Below are positions 19,663-27,116 of a stretch of DNA of 64,000 nucleotides, in pieces. Location: contig JAIPBM010000013.1 of the NCBI GenBank assembly GCA_021739695.1, positions 1 through 64,000 on the forward strand, written 5' to 3'. The notes beneath the pieces were generated by a model that ran no database searches, was not told the origin of the DNA, and saw only the letters and a list, made by a program, of their open reading frames with translations. The number at the start of each line of letters is the position of its first letter. Position 1 is the first letter of the stretch. The stretch comes from Flavobacteriales bacterium (GTDB lineage Bacteria > Bacteroidota > Bacteroidia > UBA10329). Both the position numbers and the translations under genes were made by a program.

Positions 19663-20910
19663 ATGATCAAGATGAAATCTATCAACTCAACAATTACCAT
19701 GGTACTCCTTTCGGGGATTTCCATGGCACAGACCTTCACCAATTATACGGATGTGGACGGGCTTGCGAACAACAGCGTCAACTGCCTCGATGTAACGGCC
19801 AGCGATGTCATGTGGTTCGGGACGCAGGCGGGCGTTTCCGTGTTTGACGGAACAGATTGGGTCAGCCACAGCACAAGTACCGATGCAGGGTTTGTAGATG
19901 ATGTGGTAACTGCTATCAGGGTACTTTCAACAGGACATGTGATGATCGGTTCTGACTTCGGCATCTCGGTTTACGATGGCTCCAACTGGACAACATTCAC
20001 CGAGACGGACGGGCTGGGAGATGACAGAGTGAAGACCATACAGGAACTTTCAAACGGCCTGATAGCCATTGGAACCAATGACGGTGTGAGCATGTTCAAC
20101 GGCTCAACCTTCACCAACTATGGGACAGGGGAAGACCTTCCGTTCGGAGGCGTTACAAGCGTTGCGGAACTCTCAAACGATGTGGTATATCTGGGAACAG
20201 CACTCGGAGGCGTGACCATTTCCAGCAATGGTGTTTTTACCGAAATAACTGAAAACGAGGGGCTGCTGAATGACAAGGTCAGAGCTGTTGTGTTCGATGC
20301 GATGGACAACGCATGGGTAGGCACTTCTGATGGCATCTCGGTCTTTGACGACAATGGTCAACTTGTTGCTCAGCATACCCGTCTGTTTGAACTCCCTGCC
20401 CCGGACACGTTGAACCCGATAGAGGATCTGGTCATCGATGGTCAAGGAAACGTTTGGGCAGGGATCTATGTCGATTATCTCGTTACAGAAGGAGGGATCT
20501 CCGCCTACAACGGAACAGACTGGATCCAGTTCGATGTCAGCGATGGCCTGATCGGGCCTGTTGTACGTCAATTGGCAGTGGATTCTCAGGACAACATTTG
20601 GGTGGCCACAAGCACGGGCGTTTCGAAGGTCTCGGATGTTGATCTTAACAGCGGAAACAGCATCTTCGATTTTGAACCTTTCTCGTCACTGAGCATCTAC
20701 CCCAATCCGACTTCAGACGTTCTCACAGTGGAACTTCCAGTAAACAACGAAAGCCGAATGTTGGAGTTTTTCGATACCTCGCTTCGCTTGGTCAAGACAG
20801 AAACCATCAACCAGCGTGCTGGAACTGTTCAGGTTCAAACGAACGATCTTCAGGGGGGGATTTATTTTGTCACGCTGGGAACCTCCGTCAGCAAACTGGT
20901 GATCAACTGA
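19663..20910 (+). CDS. Two-component-regulator-propeller-type secreted protein with T9SS domain
   Basis: The 415-aa product has a signal peptide (ending ISMAQ) followed by about seven propeller repeats of the reg_prop kind, each with a WxGTxxGVSxFDGxxW pattern (VMWFGTQAGVSVFDG, VMIGSDFGISVYDGSNW, AWVGTSDGISVFD, IWVATSTGVSKVSD). Unlike regulator proteins it has no kinase or HTH; it ends in a sorting domain (SIYPNPTSDVLTVEL ... GGIYFVTLG). It is likely a surface-exposed propeller. An ATG at 19672 is an alternative start. Confidence 0.87.
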   Translation: MIKMKSINSTITMVLLSGISMAQTFTNYTDVDGLANNSVNCLDVTASDVMWFGTQAGVSVFDGTDWVSHSTSTDAGFVDDVVTAIRVLSTGHVMIGSDFGISVYDGSNWTTFTETDGLGDDRVKTIQELSNGLIAIGTNDGVSMFNGSTFTNYGTGEDLPFGGVTSVAELSNDVVYLGTALGGVTISSNGVFTEITENEGLLNDKVRAVVFDAMDNAWVGTSDGISVFDDNGQLVAQHTRLFELPAPDTLNPIEDLVIDGQGNVWAGIYVDYLVTEGGISAYNGTDWIQFDVSDGLIGPVVRQLAVDSQDNIWVATSTGVSKVSDVDLNSGNSIFDFEPFSSLSIYPNPTSDVLTVELPVNNESRMLEFFDTSLRLVKTETINQRAGTVQVQTNDLQGGIYFVTLGTSVSKLVIN

Positions 20911-20929
20911 AACCTAGTGACCGAAACCT

Positions 20930-21322
20930 ATGCGTAATTGCACATTGATATTACTTGCCACGCTTGCTTTTATGGCGAGTGGGTGTTCCAAACCGGAAGG
21001 TGAAGGTGGGACTTCCGTCATCTACGGGAAGGTTTACGCGTATGACTACAACAACGCGGGTACACTTGTTGGAGAGTACTACTTGCCCGATGAGGACGTT
21101 TACATCATCTATGGTGATGGTGACAGCTATTACGATGACGATCACAAGACCAGTTTTGACGGCTCATTCAGGTTTCAGTATCTCACCAAAGGCACTTACA
21201 CCGTTTTCGTCTATTCTGATTGCGAAACCTGTCCATCTGGCGTTGAGGCCATTTCCCGAACGGTGCAGATAACGGACAATAATCAAGACATCGTGTTGGA
21301 AGACCTTGAAGTGAGAAAATGA
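20930..21322 (+). CDS. Small lipoprotein with an Ig-like/carboxypeptidase-regulatory-like fold
   Basis: The 130-aa product has a lipobox (MASGC, Cys19). The body resembles a single beta-sandwich: SVIYGKVYAYDYNN opens it, a very acidic loop (GDGDSYYDDDH) may bind calcium, and SFDGSFRFQYLTKGTYTVFVYSD matches the usual closing strands of SdrD/CarboxypepD-like domains. It overlaps the VTC gene by 4 bp, placing it in the CotH/polyphosphate operon. Confidence 0.75.
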   Translation: MRNCTLILLATLAFMASGCSKPEGEGGTSVIYGKVYAYDYNNAGTLVGEYYLPDEDVYIIYGDGDSYYDDDHKTSFDGSFRFQYLTKGTYTVFVYSDCETCPSGVEAISRTVQITDNNQDIVLEDLEVRK

Positions 21323-22086
21323 ACTCGGTGGCCGAAATATTATCAACGTACACCCAGGTCTCTCTGAATGATATGGATGCAGTGGCCCTCATGAACAGGG
21401 TTGACACCAAATTCCTTGCTCCCAAGAGCGCTGTATGGTCCGTTCTGAAGGAATTGAGCGCGTCATATCAGGTGATGCAGATCGATGATCAACGCATATT
21501 CCAGTACCGTACCGTGTATTTCGATACCGAAGAGCAAGATTTCCTATACCAACACTTGCGGGGTAAGCCCAACAGATTGAAGGTCAGGGCGCGCCAGTAT
21601 GTTGGAAGTGATACGCAGTTCTTCGAGATAAAGAAGAAGACCAATAAGGGAAATACCATCAAGTCGCGGATTCCCTCAGGCCGACAGTTGAACATTATCG
21701 GAGAGAGACAGGCCCATTTTCTGACCGAGAACACATCCATTGCCTCAGGCGAACTGAAAGCGCACATTGAGGTTGATTTTCATCGGATCACCCTTGTCGG
21801 ACTGGAACACAATGAGCGTATCACCTTCGATCTCCAGCTATCCTTCCGCTCAGACCAAGGAGTCAGTGAGACGGATGAGTTTGTCATAATCGAACACAAA
21901 AGGTCTGCCCATGTGCACGGACGAACCCCCGCATTGGTTGCTCTGAAACGAGAGCGCATTTACGCTTCGTCACTCAGCAAATACTGTTTGGGAATGATAC
22001 TGACAAACAAGACGGACAGGTACAATAACTATAAGCCGAAACTTAGAAAACTCAATAAGATCTCAGCAGATGGAAATATTTGGTAG
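21319..22086 (+). CDS. VTC-domain polyphosphate polymerase-like protein
   Basis: The 255-aa product fits the VTC/triphosphate-tunnel fold. Visible tunnel residues: Arg27 and Lys31 in NRVDTKFL, Tyr/Asp in TVYFDTEE, the basic strand RLKVRARQY, FFEIKKKT, and the closing acidic/basic pair VIIEHKRS. In yeast the VTC domain makes polyphosphate from ATP; bacterial stand-alone forms are named polyphosphate polymerases on that basis. It overlaps the DUF4956 membrane gene by 17 bp. CotH, VTC and DUF4956 genes are often found together in bacteria, which supports the call. Confidence 0.88.
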   Translation: MNSVAEILSTYTQVSLNDMDAVALMNRVDTKFLAPKSAVWSVLKELSASYQVMQIDDQRIFQYRTVYFDTEEQDFLYQHLRGKPNRLKVRARQYVGSDTQFFEIKKKTNKGNTIKSRIPSGRQLNIIGERQAHFLTENTSIASGELKAHIEVDFHRITLVGLEHNERITFDLQLSFRSDQGVSETDEFVIIEHKRSAHVHGRTPALVALKRERIYASSLSKYCLGMILTNKTDRYNNYKPKLRKLNKISADGNIW

Positions 22087-22705
22087 TCCGCTCTATCATC
22101 AGGACTTCTTGGAACTGTTGATCAGACTGTTGATCAACGTGGTGGTGGCCTATGTCATTATCAGACAGATCTACTATCCTGTCCATAACCGCAAGGATTA
22201 CCTGTTCACCTATTTCATCTTCAACCTGCTCATCTTCTTTCTGAGCTATCTACTGAGCGGGGTGAAGCTGCAGCTGGGCTTTGCATTCGGTCTTTTCGCC
22301 ATTTTTGGCATACTAAGGTACAGGACCGAGGCATTGGCCATCAAGGAAATGACCTATCTCTTTGTGGTCATTGCCGTGGCCGTTATCAACGCATTGGCCA
22401 ACAAAAAAATCAGCTACACTGAACTGATGTTCACCAATCTGGTCATTATGGGCGTTACATTCCTCTTGGAAAAGAAATGGCTCTTACGCCATGAGATCAC
22501 CAAAACGATCCTTTACGAGAATATTGAATTGATCAAACCCGAAAAAAGGGAACTGCTGACCCAAGACCTTGAGCATCGGACAGGGTTGAAGATCACACGG
22601 GTACAGGTCGGTCGGATTGACTTTTTGAGAGACACCGCAATTGTGAAGATATTCTTCTTTGAAGATGAGAACCAGGCCGGTTCGTTTGAGGACAAGGATG
22701 TGTAA
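22070..22705 (+). CDS. DUF4956 integral membrane protein
   Basis: The 211-aa product has about four membrane helices in residues 12-135 (RLLINVVVAYVIIRQIYYP, YFIFNLLIFFLSYLLSG, FGLFAIFGILRYRTEAL, LFVVIAVAVINALAN), then a soluble tail of about 75 residues. The FAIFGILRYRTEA and IKEMTYLFV motifs are typical of DUF4956. It is the usual membrane partner of VTC-domain polymerases, so membrane-linked polyphosphate synthesis or export is a fair inference. Overlaps both neighbours. Confidence 0.87.
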   Translation: MEIFGSPLYHQDFLELLIRLLINVVVAYVIIRQIYYPVHNRKDYLFTYFIFNLLIFFLSYLLSGVKLQLGFAFGLFAIFGILRYRTEALAIKEMTYLFVVIAVAVINALANKKISYTELMFTNLVIMGVTFLLEKKWLLRHEITKTILYENIELIKPEKRELLTQDLEHRTGLKITRVQVGRIDFLRDTAIVKIFFFEDENQAGSFEDKDV

Positions 22706-23396
22706 GTGGGGTCTCATCCCCCTGTTTGTTATAGGCGCGTTGGTCAGCAAGGCACAGCAATGGGATCTCGTAACGTGGCACAGGTTGGAGATGAAGGGAG
22801 AGCTTACGAAGAACCTGAAAGCCTCCCTTCAACAGCAGGTCCGTTTGAACAACAGCTCCAGCCACGTGGAAGAGACATTCACGGAACTGGGCCTTGGCTA
22901 TGATCTGCCAAAAGGACTTGATGTGGGAGCAGCATATCGACTGTCATGGGTTCAGCAGCAGGATCACAGGTTCAGCCCAGACCACCGCTATAATGTTGAC
23001 ATTGGATACAGCCTAAGCATCTGGAAGTTGAAAACGGCATTGAGAGCCCGCTTTCAGCATTCCCCTTCACAGTACCTTATCAACGAACGGTTGGAGCCGG
23101 AAGGAAGCCCGGTGTTCGTCCGGTTGAAACTGAGCATGGAATATCGGAAGCTGAAAAAACTCACACCTGGAATAGAGTTCGAAACCTTCATAAGGGTGGA
23201 AGACCCGACACAGGCTGGCGCGAACAAATTCCGTTATCGGGCATTCTTAGAAGTTGATCTGCCGAAACGACAGGAATTTGAGATCTTCTACATGTTGCAG
23301 ACCGATCATTCTGACAGGATTCCGGAGTTTCAGAATGTGGTCGGTTTCAAGTATGCATACGAGTGGAAACGGCCCAAGAAGAAAAAGACTGACTGA
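22698..23396 (+). CDS. DUF2490 outer-membrane beta-barrel-like protein
   Basis: The start at 22698 overlaps the DUF4956 stop and gives a signal peptide (MCKWGLIPLFVIGALVSKAQ); the longer frame from 22659 would precede it with a charged tail. The 232-aa product has alternating beta-strands beginning WDLVTWHRLEMKGELTKNLKASLQQQVRLNNS and repeated amphipathic pairs, as in the DUF2490 family of small outer-membrane barrels. It closes the ASST-CotH-VTC operon. Confidence 0.8.
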   Translation: MCKWGLIPLFVIGALVSKAQQWDLVTWHRLEMKGELTKNLKASLQQQVRLNNSSSHVEETFTELGLGYDLPKGLDVGAAYRLSWVQQQDHRFSPDHRYNVDIGYSLSIWKLKTALRARFQHSPSQYLINERLEPEGSPVFVRLKLSMEYRKLKKLTPGIEFETFIRVEDPTQAGANKFRYRAFLEVDLPKRQEFEIFYMLQTDHSDRIPEFQNVVGFKYAYEWKRPKKKKTD

Positions 23397-23577
23397 GGCT
23401 TGAAACGCTGAGAATGCCGACCTGATGCCTTGACCTTCTGAACACATGGGCAGCATTATGGGAAATCTATGGAAAGCTCCCAAACGTCTATGCCATTAGT
23501 CTGTTCATCTATTTCATTTCAAAAAGCCAATACCCGCAGGTTAACTTAAATGTCCCAAGAACCAACCATTGTAAGGC

Positions 23578-24150
23578 ATGGATAGACATCAGAGTTTTAG
23601 AACCTTGGCGGTCATTACGATACTGATAGGGGCATTCCTATTGAATTCCCAGAGTATCGGTCAGTCAAAGAAGAAACAAAAGGAACGCGATCCGTTGGAA
23701 TACTTACCTCAACGTAGTGCCGCCAGCGTAAATAGCTCTTCACTTGAGGGACTTCCGAGAGATTGGTCATGGGTGCCGTATAAGGGACAGGGATATTTCT
23801 TTGGAGACGGGCAATATCACGTAAGGGATGGGGACAGCACGTTCAAGAAGGTTGACCCACCAATTGGCATTCGGATCCTGTGCCTTCCTATTGGCTATAG
23901 GATCATCAAACTCGGTGAAGAGGTTTATTACCTCTATCAGGGGGTCTTCTATCAGACCACGCTTATCGGGGAGTTCGAGGTCGTTTCTTTTCCCATGGGC
24001 ACACTGGTTACAGAACTTCCTCCTAATTCTCATCGCGTAGTGATCGATGGAGCCGTCTACTGGTATTCAGAAGGGGTGTACTACAAAGAGTTGGCCAACG
24101 ACCTCGGGGGGAAAGAATATCAGGTGAAGGGTCTATACAAGCCCAACTGA
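23578..24150 (+). CDS. DUF6515-like secreted protein
   Basis: The 190-aa product has an uncleaved or cleaved N-terminal hydrophobic helix (residues about 8-25), a charged linker and a repeated beta-motif. The motif PPIGIRILCLPIGYRIIKLGEEVYYLYQGVFYQ is followed by a second copy, FPMGTLVTELPPNSHRVVIDGAVYWYSEGVYYKE. This duplicated P-G-L-P-x-G-Y / YYYxxGVYY pattern is what I know from DUF6515 proteins. Function unknown. Confidence 0.7.
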   Translation: MDRHQSFRTLAVITILIGAFLLNSQSIGQSKKKQKERDPLEYLPQRSAASVNSSSLEGLPRDWSWVPYKGQGYFFGDGQYHVRDGDSTFKKVDPPIGIRILCLPIGYRIIKLGEEVYYLYQGVFYQTTLIGEFEVVSFPMGTLVTELPPNSHRVVIDGAVYWYSEGVYYKELANDLGGKEYQVKGLYKPN

Positions 24151-24166
24151 GTTGACAAGGGACGTG

Positions 24167-24352
24167 ATGAAAAAGGTAGGGTTGGTCGGGCTCGCCCTGA
24201 ATGTGGGACTATTACTCGTTCTCATTCTTGATCATTCCTCTCGCAAAAGTGTGTCGAGCAAAGAGGTAAATACGCTGATCGACCCCGACTCGTTGGTCAT
24301 AGGCTCAACCACAACGCAGTGTACCGACTTACATGGAGCTTACTGTGATTAA
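24167..24352 (+). CDS. Small single-helix membrane protein, unknown
   Basis: A 61-aa frame with ATG at 24167 (an in-frame TTG exists at 24152). It starts MKKVGLVGLALNVGLLLVLILDH, a good membrane helix or signal, then a polar tail with two Cys near the end. It begins 16 bp after the DUF6515-like gene and may share its transcript. No family recognised. Confidence 0.5.
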   Translation: MKKVGLVGLALNVGLLLVLILDHSSRKSVSSKEVNTLIDPDSLVIGSTTTQCTDLHGAYCD

Positions 24353-24354
24353 GG

Positions 24355-24546
24355 ATGTCTGAGAAGTTGGAAATAAAAATAGGCGATACGTATGAGTTCA
24401 TGTTCAGAAGCAGTTGCTTCTGGGTTTCGATAGACCGAATGCATGGAGGGGGATATACGCTGGCTCCTAGACTTATTGTCGGATGCTCGCATCAGGAAGG
24501 AATGAGCGTGTTCCTCAAAATGCTGCCTCTGAAGGGAGACCCATAA
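24355..24546 (+). CDS. Doubtful small ORF
   Basis: A 63-aa frame that begins 2 bp after the preceding small gene. It has no signal or motif I recognise (start MSEKLEIKIGDTYEFMF). Spacing is the main support; it may be spurious. Confidence 0.3.
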   Translation: MSEKLEIKIGDTYEFMFRSSCFWVSIDRMHGGGYTLAPRLIVGCSHQEGMSVFLKMLPLKGDP

Positions 24547-24606
24547 AACGGTTGAAGACCATATCGATGGACTTGAAATCATCCTTAACGCACTAGAACA
24601 ACAGCT

Positions 24607-24771
24607 ATGAACGTCATAAAATTTGCTTACGTACCCTTTCATGCTGGCGATACCATTCCAAGGGAGGGAACTAATTCGCATATCGCCATTTTGATATTCG
24701 TTATTCTAATACTATCTAGTTTATACATCTACTCTACGCGAGCAGAAAGAGACCAGAAGAGCGCATTATAG
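24607..24771 (+). CDS. Small membrane protein, 54 aa
   Basis: ATG at 24607 to TAG at 24771. Residues about 25-42 form one membrane helix (IAILIFVILILSSLYIY) followed by a basic/polar tail, a usual small-membrane-protein topology. It sits 23 bp before a strong terminator hairpin, which supports a transcript ending here. Confidence 0.45.
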   Translation: MNVIKFAYVPFHAGDTIPREGTNSHIAILIFVILILSSLYIYSTRAERDQKSAL

Positions 24772-24793
24772 AACATAATTCAGGCAAAGGCTG

Positions 24794-24830
24794 AAGAGGC
24801 TGCCTCGGTTATGAGGCAGCCTCTTTGGAT
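24794..24830 (+). terminator. Rho-independent-type terminator hairpin
   Basis: Perfect 13-bp arms, AAGAGGCTGCCTC at 24794-24806 and GAGGCAGCCTCTT at 24813-24825, with loop GGTTAT and a short T-rich tail (TTTGGATTTT). It ends the 23578-24771 cluster. Confidence 0.8.
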
Positions 24831-25097
24831 TTTCATACACTCGGTGGTGTCTTTGGAAGGCCTTCTTCCTTAATCATCCATCCCTCAAGTTCTATTTTCT
24901 TTCGATGGACAAGCCATATTGATTTCTCAATTATCCCGAAAGCGAATTGGTTTTGGCACCTTCAACTATACGGAACGCGGGATTGAGACATTGGAGGTCA
25001 TCGTCACTTAGCAAAGCCGTCTCTCTGAATTGAGCAGAAAACTATTTGGTTGGTATCATGAACAAGTAATCCTTCGGAACACTTATTCATATATGAT
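24831..25097. other. Intergenic stretch before the defence-type region
   Basis: Together with the terminator this makes a gap of about 330 bp between the last plus-strand small gene and the stop of the ImmA-like gene. No gene is supported here. Composition becomes more AT-rich rightwards, marking the start of the accessory region. Confidence 0.4.
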
Positions 25098-25628
25098 TCA
25101 GAAATGCTTCGAGCCAAAAAGACCGAGGTTAGCAAGTCTAATCGACATTGCAATAGAACTAACATCAAATTTCTTTGCAAGTTTTTTCAAAGAATCATTA
25201 TCTGCTAAATCAAATTCGTTTTTGCTTATTTCTTTTTCTACAAGGTCCTTTGGCATTAGTATGCAAGCCGCAAAAGCATTTGCTTCTTGCTCTCTCTTAT
25301 CCTCGCCTGTTGACGATTTTTCATCTCTAAACATTACTTTGTACTTGTGATCTACAAACACTTCATTTCCGTTAGCATGAAGTAGATAGTGACCAAGCTC
25401 GTGGGCCACTGTAAATCGTTGACGAACACTAGACTCTCTTGGGTTATAACCTATCGTCCCCTTACCATTTTCCAGAACCAGAACGCCTGACACTCCCTCG
25501 ACAAGGTCATAAGGGCTTACTGTGAGACCAAGCCTTGTAGCAATCTTGATAATTGGAATAGGCAACTTAACAACAGGCTCAACATCAAGAATTTTTGATG
25601 CTTTTGATTCTATTGAAGCTAGATACAT
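25098..25628 (-). CDS. ImmA/IrrE-type zinc metallopeptidase
   Basis: The 176-aa product carries the zinc motif HELGH at residues 76-80 within RFTVAHELGHYLLH, with the downstream acidic ligand region EQEANAFAACILMP (Glu113/Glu115). This is the COG2856 layout. Such proteases usually cut or relieve a partner XRE repressor; here the partner gene lies immediately upstream and overlaps by 44 bp. The pair may be a stress- or phage-responsive switch or a toxin-antitoxin-like module. Confidence 0.9.
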   Translation of the reverse strand: MYLASIESKASKILDVEPVVKLPIPIIKIATRLGLTVSPYDLVEGVSGVLVLENGKGTIGYNPRESSVRQRFTVAHELGHYLLHANGNEVFVDHKYKVMFRDEKSSTGEDKREQEANAFAACILMPKDLVEKEISKNEFDLADNDSLKKLAKKFDVSSIAMSIRLANLGLFGSKHF

Positions 25629-25986
25629 GTGATGTGGTTGTGTTTCGGGTGTCTAAGATAAACTGCTTAATATTATCCTTTATTGTTCCGTTAAAATCAG
25701 CTAGTTGATTTTCAAAAGTCGACATCTCATTATACTGAGGTTCCTCATCCAGGGTTATACTTGCAATTGGCAATAAATCAATCAACCGAGCATTGGTTGC
25801 AACTGCAACTCGATACAGCGTATCCAATGGAGGTCGTTGTTTGCCTTTTTCAATATTGACAATTGAAACACGCGACAGGCCTAGAATTTCCCCTAGCAGG
25901 GCTTGAGTTAAGCCAGCTTTTTCTCTAGCATCTCTAATCCTGTATCCCAATTGCACATAAATCTGATTCTTTTCCGTCTCTGTCAT
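25585..25986 (-). CDS. XRE-family HTH regulator
   Basis: The start at 25986 (MTETEKNQIYVQLG) is preferred over the long frame from 26064, whose extra residues are hydrophobic and lie over palindromic DNA. The 133-aa product has a five-helix XRE domain at about 9-68: RIRDAREKAGLTQALLGEILGLSRVSIVNIEKGKQ. A C-terminal tail of about 65 residues may contact the ImmA-like protease encoded next. It likely represses its own promoter through the palindromes at 26065-26104. Confidence 0.88.
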   Translation of the reverse strand: MTETEKNQIYVQLGYRIRDAREKAGLTQALLGEILGLSRVSIVNIEKGKQRPPLDTLYRVAVATNARLIDLLPIASITLDEEPQYNEMSTFENQLADFNGTIKDNIKQFILDTRNTTTSHVSSFNRIKSIKNS

Positions 25987-26064
25987 TTGCTTAAAGATAG
26001 GCAATGATAATAACTGATTTGTAACGTACAACACATGTAATGTAATTATACTCAATCTTATCAT

Positions 26065-26081
26065 GTAAGGTTAAACTTTAC
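26065..26081. promoter_or_regulatory. Operator-like palindrome upstream of XRE gene
   Basis: GTAAGGTTAAACTTTAC is an inverted repeat with 8-bp arms (one mismatch) about a central A. It lies 79 bp upstream of the XRE start and is a natural candidate for binding by that regulator. Confidence 0.45.
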
Positions 26082-26104
26082 ACATAACCTATTTTGTGTG
26101 TAAA
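26077..26104. promoter_or_regulatory. Second operator-like inverted repeat
   Basis: Perfect 8-bp arms TTTACACA (26077-26084) and TGTGTAAA (26097-26104) with a 12-bp AT-rich spacer. It partly overlaps the palindrome at 26065-26081, so two sites may be read together between the XRE pair and the ubiquitin-like operon. Confidence 0.4.
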
Positions 26105-26246
26105 TGCTTTAAGTTCGAATTAACTTTTTAAATAGAAAATGCAAATAAAGAAGCAACCGACCCAAAAATTGTCGTTACTTTTACATCCAGTGAATTGTAA
26201 TAATAAGAAACCAGCATAAACCCAATAGCCGATAGAGAAACAAAAA

Positions 26247-26278
26247 ACCCAGAAGGTAGGTGACACTACCAACTGGGT
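26247..26278 (-). terminator. Hairpin with T-run on the minus strand
   Basis: Stem ACCCAG-AA-GGTAG, loop GTGACA, then CTACC-AA-CTGGGT, a symmetric hairpin with one 2x2 internal loop. Six T residues follow on the minus strand (A-run at 26242-26247 on plus). It looks like a terminator for leftward transcription, yet no supported minus-strand gene lies to its right, so a small RNA or leaky antisense transcript is possible. Confidence 0.45.
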
Positions 26279-26412
26279 AAAAAATTTAAGGGAATTTGCT
26301 TTGGACAGCGCATGAGGCTTATCAACCTCATTATACCCCCTTTTCGGTATTACAAATGTAATGATTCTATCGTTACTCAAACGTAATGCCCAAGTCTGGG
26401 CCGGATTAACGC

Positions 26413-26431
26413 CTCTTAAGGTCTTTAAGAG
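26413..26431. promoter_or_regulatory. Hairpin just upstream of the ubiquitin-like operon
   Basis: CTCTTAA and TTAAGAG form a perfect 7-bp inverted repeat with a 5-base loop, flanked by GC..GAGGC bases that can extend it imperfectly. It ends 25 bp before the poly-Ubl start codon and could act as an operator or as a leader hairpin in the mRNA. Confidence 0.35.
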
Positions 26432-26456
26432 TTGAGGCAGTCATAAAAACTATAAA

Positions 26457-27116
26457 ATGACGTCTATTTACATTTTGAACGGTCGTAAGTACGAGACCAC
26501 AAAAACCGTACTGACAGGTAAGGAAATCCTTGAAATTGCTGATCTGACACCAGTCGAAGAGTTTGAGCTCTTACTGAAAATACAGAAGAAGGACTTCGAG
26601 TATATCAGGCCTGATGAATCGGTTGACCTTAGTCAACCAGAAATTGAGCACTTTCAGGCCAAACGCTTGAAGGCTGTCCACTACGAGGTTAATGACGTTG
26701 CGCAGGAAACCCTAGAAAGTGAACTTACCGTAAGTGAGATTTTGACGAAAGCTGGCTTCTCGGTTTCGGAGTTCTTCTTAAAGGAACTACGTGGTGGAAA
26801 GGAGATTAGCTATGAGAATGATCCTGATGTGAAAATCCGTATTCGGAACGGGATGAAGTTTCTCGCCTGTAAGGAGGATGGTTCAATGATCATTCTTGTG
26901 AACTCCAGACCAAAGGAGTGGAGCAAACCTAAAATCACTTTCGATGAGGTTGTGATACTTGCTTTTGGTACAATCTCTACCAATCCGAGGGATATCTACA
27001 CGGTTACGTACCGAAAAGGACCGAGAGAAAATCCTCAAGGCGTGATGGTGAAGGGTGATATTGTTTGTGTAACCGATAAAATGGAATTCCATGTCGCTCA
27101 TACAAACAAGTCCTGA
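26457..27116 (+). CDS. Multi-ubiquitin-domain protein (three tandem Ubls)
   Basis: The 219-aa product reads as three beta-grasp units, about residues 1-72, 73-144 and 145-219. Unit 1 has the classic multi-ubiquitin opening (YILNGRKYETTKTVLTGKEILEIADL); unit 2 has YEVNDVAQETLESELTVSEILTKAGF; unit 3 has ILVNSRPKEWSKPKITFDEVVILAFG. Each unit ends in a strand before a short linker, and the protein ends EFHVAHTNKS rather than in Gly-Gly. This fits the Multi_ubiq family of bacterial ubiquitin-like (Bub/related) operons. It overlaps the E1 gene by 26 bp, so stoichiometric co-translation is likely. Targets unknown. Confidence 0.88.
   Translation: MTSIYILNGRKYETTKTVLTGKEILEIADLTPVEEFELLLKIQKKDFEYIRPDESVDLSQPEIEHFQAKRLKAVHYEVNDVAQETLESELTVSEILTKAGFSVSEFFLKELRGGKEISYENDPDVKIRIRNGMKFLACKEDGSMIILVNSRPKEWSKPKITFDEVVILAFGTISTNPRDIYTVTYRKGPRENPQGVMVKGDIVCVTDKMEFHVAHTNKS

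Noticed and set aside
26120-26380. 86-aa minus-strand frame
   Set aside because: It spans a terminator-like hairpin and has no recognisable feature beyond chance hydrophobic residues; a regulatory stretch is more likely.
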